From contig NZ_BSDI01000024.1 of assembly GCF_027923225.1 (NCBI RefSeq), forward strand, positions 1 to 64,000: a DNA stretch of 64,000 bases, given 5' to 3'. Every line of letters starts with the position of its first letter. The first letter of the stretch is position 1. The position numbers were made by a program, and so were the translations under genes. Source of the stretch: Phytohabitans aurantiacus (lineage in GTDB: Bacteria > Actinomycetota > Actinomycetes > Mycobacteriales > Micromonosporaceae). The notes under the pieces were generated by a model that ran no database searches, was not told where the DNA came from, and saw only the letters and a program-made list of their open reading frames with translations. Positions 61,618-64,000 of this stretch are shown one piece after another.

Positions 61618-62522
61618 GTCTCATCCGTTCGCTGGGATACCTGCGGATAGAGGCGACCGACATCGGGGCGTGGCGGGAGTTCGGCACCAAGGTCCTCGGC
61701 ATGGTCGAGGGGCGCGGCCCGGACCAGTCCGCGCTGTACCTGCGGATGGACGACTTCCCGGCCCGGCTCGTGGTCACGCCGGGGGAGCGCGACCGGCTGA
61801 CCGCCACCGGGTGGGAGCTGACCGACCCGCCGGCGCTGGCCCGAGCGGTGCGCACCCTCGAAGAGGCGGGGGTCGCGGTCAAGCCCGCGGGCGCCGCCGA
61901 ACTGGCCGACCGGCGGGTCTCCGAGATGGTGAGCGTCGACGACCCGTTCGGCAACACGCTCGAACTGTTCTGTGGCGCGGCCCTCGACACCCGGCCGGCC
62001 CTGTCGCCGTACGGCACCCGCTTCGTCACCGGCGACCAGGGCATGGGCCACGTCGTGCTGCCCGCCAGCGACGACGCCGCCGCGCTGCGGTTCTACACCG
62101 AGGTGCTCGGCTTCCGGCTGCGCGACTCGATGCGGCTGATCCCCGAGACGCTCGGCCTGCCCGCGATCGATACTCCACTGTGGATGCGGTTCCTCGGGTG
62201 CAACCCGCGGCACCACAGCCTCGCGGTGGCACCGATCCCGGCCCGGTCCGGCCTCATCCACCTGATGATCGAGGTCGAGACGCTCGACGACGTCGGCCGC
62301 GCGATGGACCGCTGCCGCAAGCAGGGCGCGCCGTTGATCTCGTCGCTCGGGCGGCACGCCAACGACTTCATGGTGTCGTTCTACCTGCGCACGCCGAGCG
62401 GGTTCGACATCGAGTACGGCACCGACGGGCAGACGGTCGACGACGCGACGTGGGTGGCCCGCCAGACCACCGCCCACAGCGTGTGGGGCCACCGCTTCAC
62501 CCGCGCGGCGGCGGCGGGCTAG
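61614..62522 (+). CDS. hsaC: 3,4-DHSA extradiol dioxygenase
   Basis: 302 aa type I extradiol dioxygenase with two vicinal-oxygen-chelate domains. Fe(II) ligands are in GMGHVVLPA (His), SGLIHLMIEVE (His) and FDIEYG (Glu), and HHSLAVAP carries the active-site His. It cleaves the catechol ring A next to the hydroxyl. ATG overlaps the hsaD stop (ATGA). Active without Mn; sensitive to catecholic inactivation by analogy with family members. Confidence 0.93.
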   Translation: MSLIRSLGYLRIEATDIGAWREFGTKVLGMVEGRGPDQSALYLRMDDFPARLVVTPGERDRLTATGWELTDPPALARAVRTLEEAGVAVKPAGAAELADRRVSEMVSVDDPFGNTLELFCGAALDTRPALSPYGTRFVTGDQGMGHVVLPASDDAAALRFYTEVLGFRLRDSMRLIPETLGLPAIDTPLWMRFLGCNPRHHSLAVAPIPARSGLIHLMIEVETLDDVGRAMDRCRKQGAPLISSLGRHANDFMVSFYLRTPSGFDIEYGTDGQTVDDATWVARQTTAHSVWGHRFTRAAAAG

Positions 62523-62523
62523 C

Positions 62524-63081
62524 GTGATCGCGCCGGCCACTGTGGACACCGACCGGTTCCGCCGGGTGTTCGGGCACTTCTGCACGGGTGTCACGGTGAT
62601 AACCGGGATCGTCGACGGGGCGCCGGTCGGGTTCGCGTGCCAGGCGTTCGCCGCCCTGTCGCTCGACCCGCCGCTGGCGCTGTTCTGCCCGCGCGGCACG
62701 TCGGAGACCTGGCGGCGCATCCGCTCGGCCGGGCACTTCGGCGTCAACGTGCTCGCCGACGACCAGCGCGACCTGTCCCGGCGCTTCGGCACCGCGGGCG
62801 CCGACCGGTGGCGAGACGTGGCGTGGAGCCCGTCACCGGCCGGCGCGCCGATCCTCACCGGCGTACTGACCTGGGCCGACTGCCACGTCGAGGTCGTACA
62901 CCCGGGTGGTGACCACGACATCGTGGTCGGCCGGGTCACGGCGCTGGGGGAGTGCCGGGCGGCGAAACCCTTGCTCTTCTACAAGGGTCGCTACACCGCC
63001 CCCCAGGACATCTCCCCCCACGACGAACCCGAGGTCGTCGACACCATCCTCTCCTGGCACAGGCACACCGACTGGATGTAG
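62524..63081 (+). CDS. hsaB: 3-HSA monooxygenase, flavin reductase component
   Basis: 185 aa, HpaC-like flavin reductase. FGHFCTGVTVITGIVDGAPVGFACQAF near the N-terminus and FGVNVLADDQRDLSRRF mid-chain, with the C-terminal GRYTAPQDI. It reduces FMN or FAD with NADH for HsaA. GTG start immediately after the hsaC stop. It ends 9 bp from the convergent CBM2 gene, so no terminator space is left. Confidence 0.92.
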   Translation: MIAPATVDTDRFRRVFGHFCTGVTVITGIVDGAPVGFACQAFAALSLDPPLALFCPRGTSETWRRIRSAGHFGVNVLADDQRDLSRRFGTAGADRWRDVAWSPSPAGAPILTGVLTWADCHVEVVHPGGDHDIVVGRVTALGECRAAKPLLFYKGRYTAPQDISPHDEPEVVDTILSWHRHTDWM

Positions 63082-63090
63082 CGATGGCGG

Positions 63091-64000
63091 CTACTGCTTG
63101 ACGCAGGGGCCGCCGTTGAGGGTGAAGGTGCTCGGGTCGGTGTTGGTGCCGGTGTAGGTGCCCTGGAAACCGAAGCTGGTCGACGCGCCCGCCGCGATGG
63201 TCGCGTTCGAGCTGGTGTTGGTGACGCTCGCCTGCTGACCGTTCTGGGTGGCCACGCCGTTCCACGCGCTCGTGATGCGCTGGTCGCCGGGGAACGCCCA
63301 GGCGAGGGTCCAGCCGTTGACCGCGGTCGGGCCGGTGTTGGTGATCTGGACGCTGGCGGTGAAGCCGGTGGCCCAGCTGTTCGCCGTGTAGCTGACCCGG
63401 CAGGTCGGGCCCTGCTTCAGCGCGTACGCCCGCTCCACCGTCTGGGTCACCCTGTTGCCGGCGGCGTCGGATGCCTCGGTGCGCAACCACACGTAGCCGT
63501 CGGTGCTGGACAGCGCCGGGTGCGTCACGGCCACCCGGAAGCGGCCGCCCCCGAGCGACGTGACGGTCGCCGGCTGCCAGGTGGAGCCGCCGTTCACCGA
63601 GGTCGACAGGGTCAGGGTGGTGGCGGGCGAGCCGCCGGGGGTGAGCCGGTGCGGCGCCGCCACCACGTCGAACGTGAACGCCTGCCCGGCCGTCGCCCGG
63701 TTGAGCGGGTCGAGGTCGGCCAGGTACCGCGGGTGGATCAGCGGCTGGAACGCGCACGACGCGGTGTCGGAGTTGGTGCTGAAGCACCGGTACCCAGCGG
63801 GCCTGCCCGGGGTGGCCTGCGGCGCGGACTGGAACGTCCAGCTCGTCGTGATCCGCTGGCCGAGCGTGCGCACCGTGCCGAGTCCGCGCTGGGGCTCGAC
63901 GGCCTCGAGGCGGTACGCGCCGGGCGTCGTCGGCATCGTGAACTGGGTCGGGCCGAGCGCCGACACCGGGATCTGGGAGCCGTCCGGGCGGAACATCCGG
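63091..64000 (-). CDS. Secreted protein C-terminus with CBM2 (5' end beyond window)
   Basis: The visible ~303 residues comprise a beta-rich region (RLEAVEPQRGLGTVRTLGQRITTSWTF, a PKD/P-domain-like module with DAAGNRVTQTV) and a C-terminal CBM2 beginning CRVSYTANSWATGF and ending GGPCVKQ. The upstream part resembles the non-catalytic domains after a subtilisin-like protease or a glycosidase, but no catalytic residue is in the window. CBM2 would bind cellulose or chitin in the medium. The reading frame continues past base 64000. Confidence 0.8.
   Translation of the reverse strand, partial: RMFRPDGSQIPVSALGPTQFTMPTTPGAYRLEAVEPQRGLGTVRTLGQRITTSWTFQSAPQATPGRPAGYRCFSTNSDTASCAFQPLIHPRYLADLDPLNRATAGQAFTFDVVAAPHRLTPGGSPATTLTLSTSVNGGSTWQPATVTSLGGGRFRVAVTHPALSSTDGYVWLRTEASDAAGNRVTQTVERAYALKQGPTCRVSYTANSWATGFTASVQITNTGPTAVNGWTLAWAFPGDQRITSAWNGVATQNGQQASVTNTSSNATIAAGASTSFGFQGTYTGTNTDPSTFTLNGGPCVKQ

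Overview
The window is high-GC actinobacterial DNA. Third codon positions are almost all G or C, GTG and TTG starts are common, and several start codons appear to be leaderless. Family content (CBM2-bearing secreted enzymes, ABC-2 antibiotic-type exporters, GlxA and HxlR regulators, a KstR steroid regulon) fits a filamentous soil actinomycete, perhaps Micromonosporaceae. The genus is inference only. I see no rRNA, tRNA, CRISPR array or origin.

Layout. (1) 1-837: the C-terminal end of a transposase, then about 640 bp of GC-rich repeats without a supportable gene. (2) 838-13.6 kb: a membrane-anchored GH3 protein, peroxiredoxin, a thiol-redox locus (DsbA/FrnE-like protein, a 43-aa Cys peptide and a divergent HxlR regulator), YceI, an XRE/NB-ARC/TPR regulator, a secreted trypsin-like protease, rhodanese, GlxA, SGNH hydrolase and a PL3 pectate lyase with CBM2. 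(3) 13.7-18.9 kb: a conserved hypothetical, two small membrane proteins and the VTC-domain / DUF4956 / CotH module. (4) 18.9-25.5 kb: a compact locus with GTP cyclohydrolase II, a RibD-type reductase, a flippase-like membrane protein, a methyltransferase, a GT4 glycosyltransferase, a catalytically degenerate 6-pyruvoyltetrahydropterin synthase homologue, an MDR dehydrogenase and a CDP-alcohol phosphatidyltransferase. This is the best candidate for an undescribed pathway. (5) 25.8-38.4 kb: an ABC exporter with a MarR-like regulator, an MFS carrier, a cation/H+ antiporter, a 1156-aa fused ABC exporter, and a LysR-controlled dehydrogenase/Rid/deaminase operon. (6) 38.4-63.1 kb: a steroid (cholesterol-type) catabolic cluster. 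(7) 63.1-64 kb: the C-terminus of a secreted CBM2 protein running off the window.

The steroid cluster encodes the regulator KstR, two KstD paralogues, a Delta4-(5alpha)-dehydrogenase-like flavoprotein, KshA and KshB, the ring A/B meta-cleavage enzymes HsaA/D/C/B and HsaE/G/F, and the last side-chain steps (FadE34-like, ChsE1/E2, ChsH1/H2, Ltp2, ChsH3-like). Six sequences matching TNNAACNNGTTNNA lie exactly in its promoter regions, several overlapping the apparent -10 box. No uptake system, CYP125 or ring C/D genes are in the window.

Two families of dispersed palindromes stand out. R1 is 54 bp with four copies, all between convergent genes and two of them supplying the stop codon of a neighbour. 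R2 is about 80-86 bp with three copies. Neither is explained by the genes.
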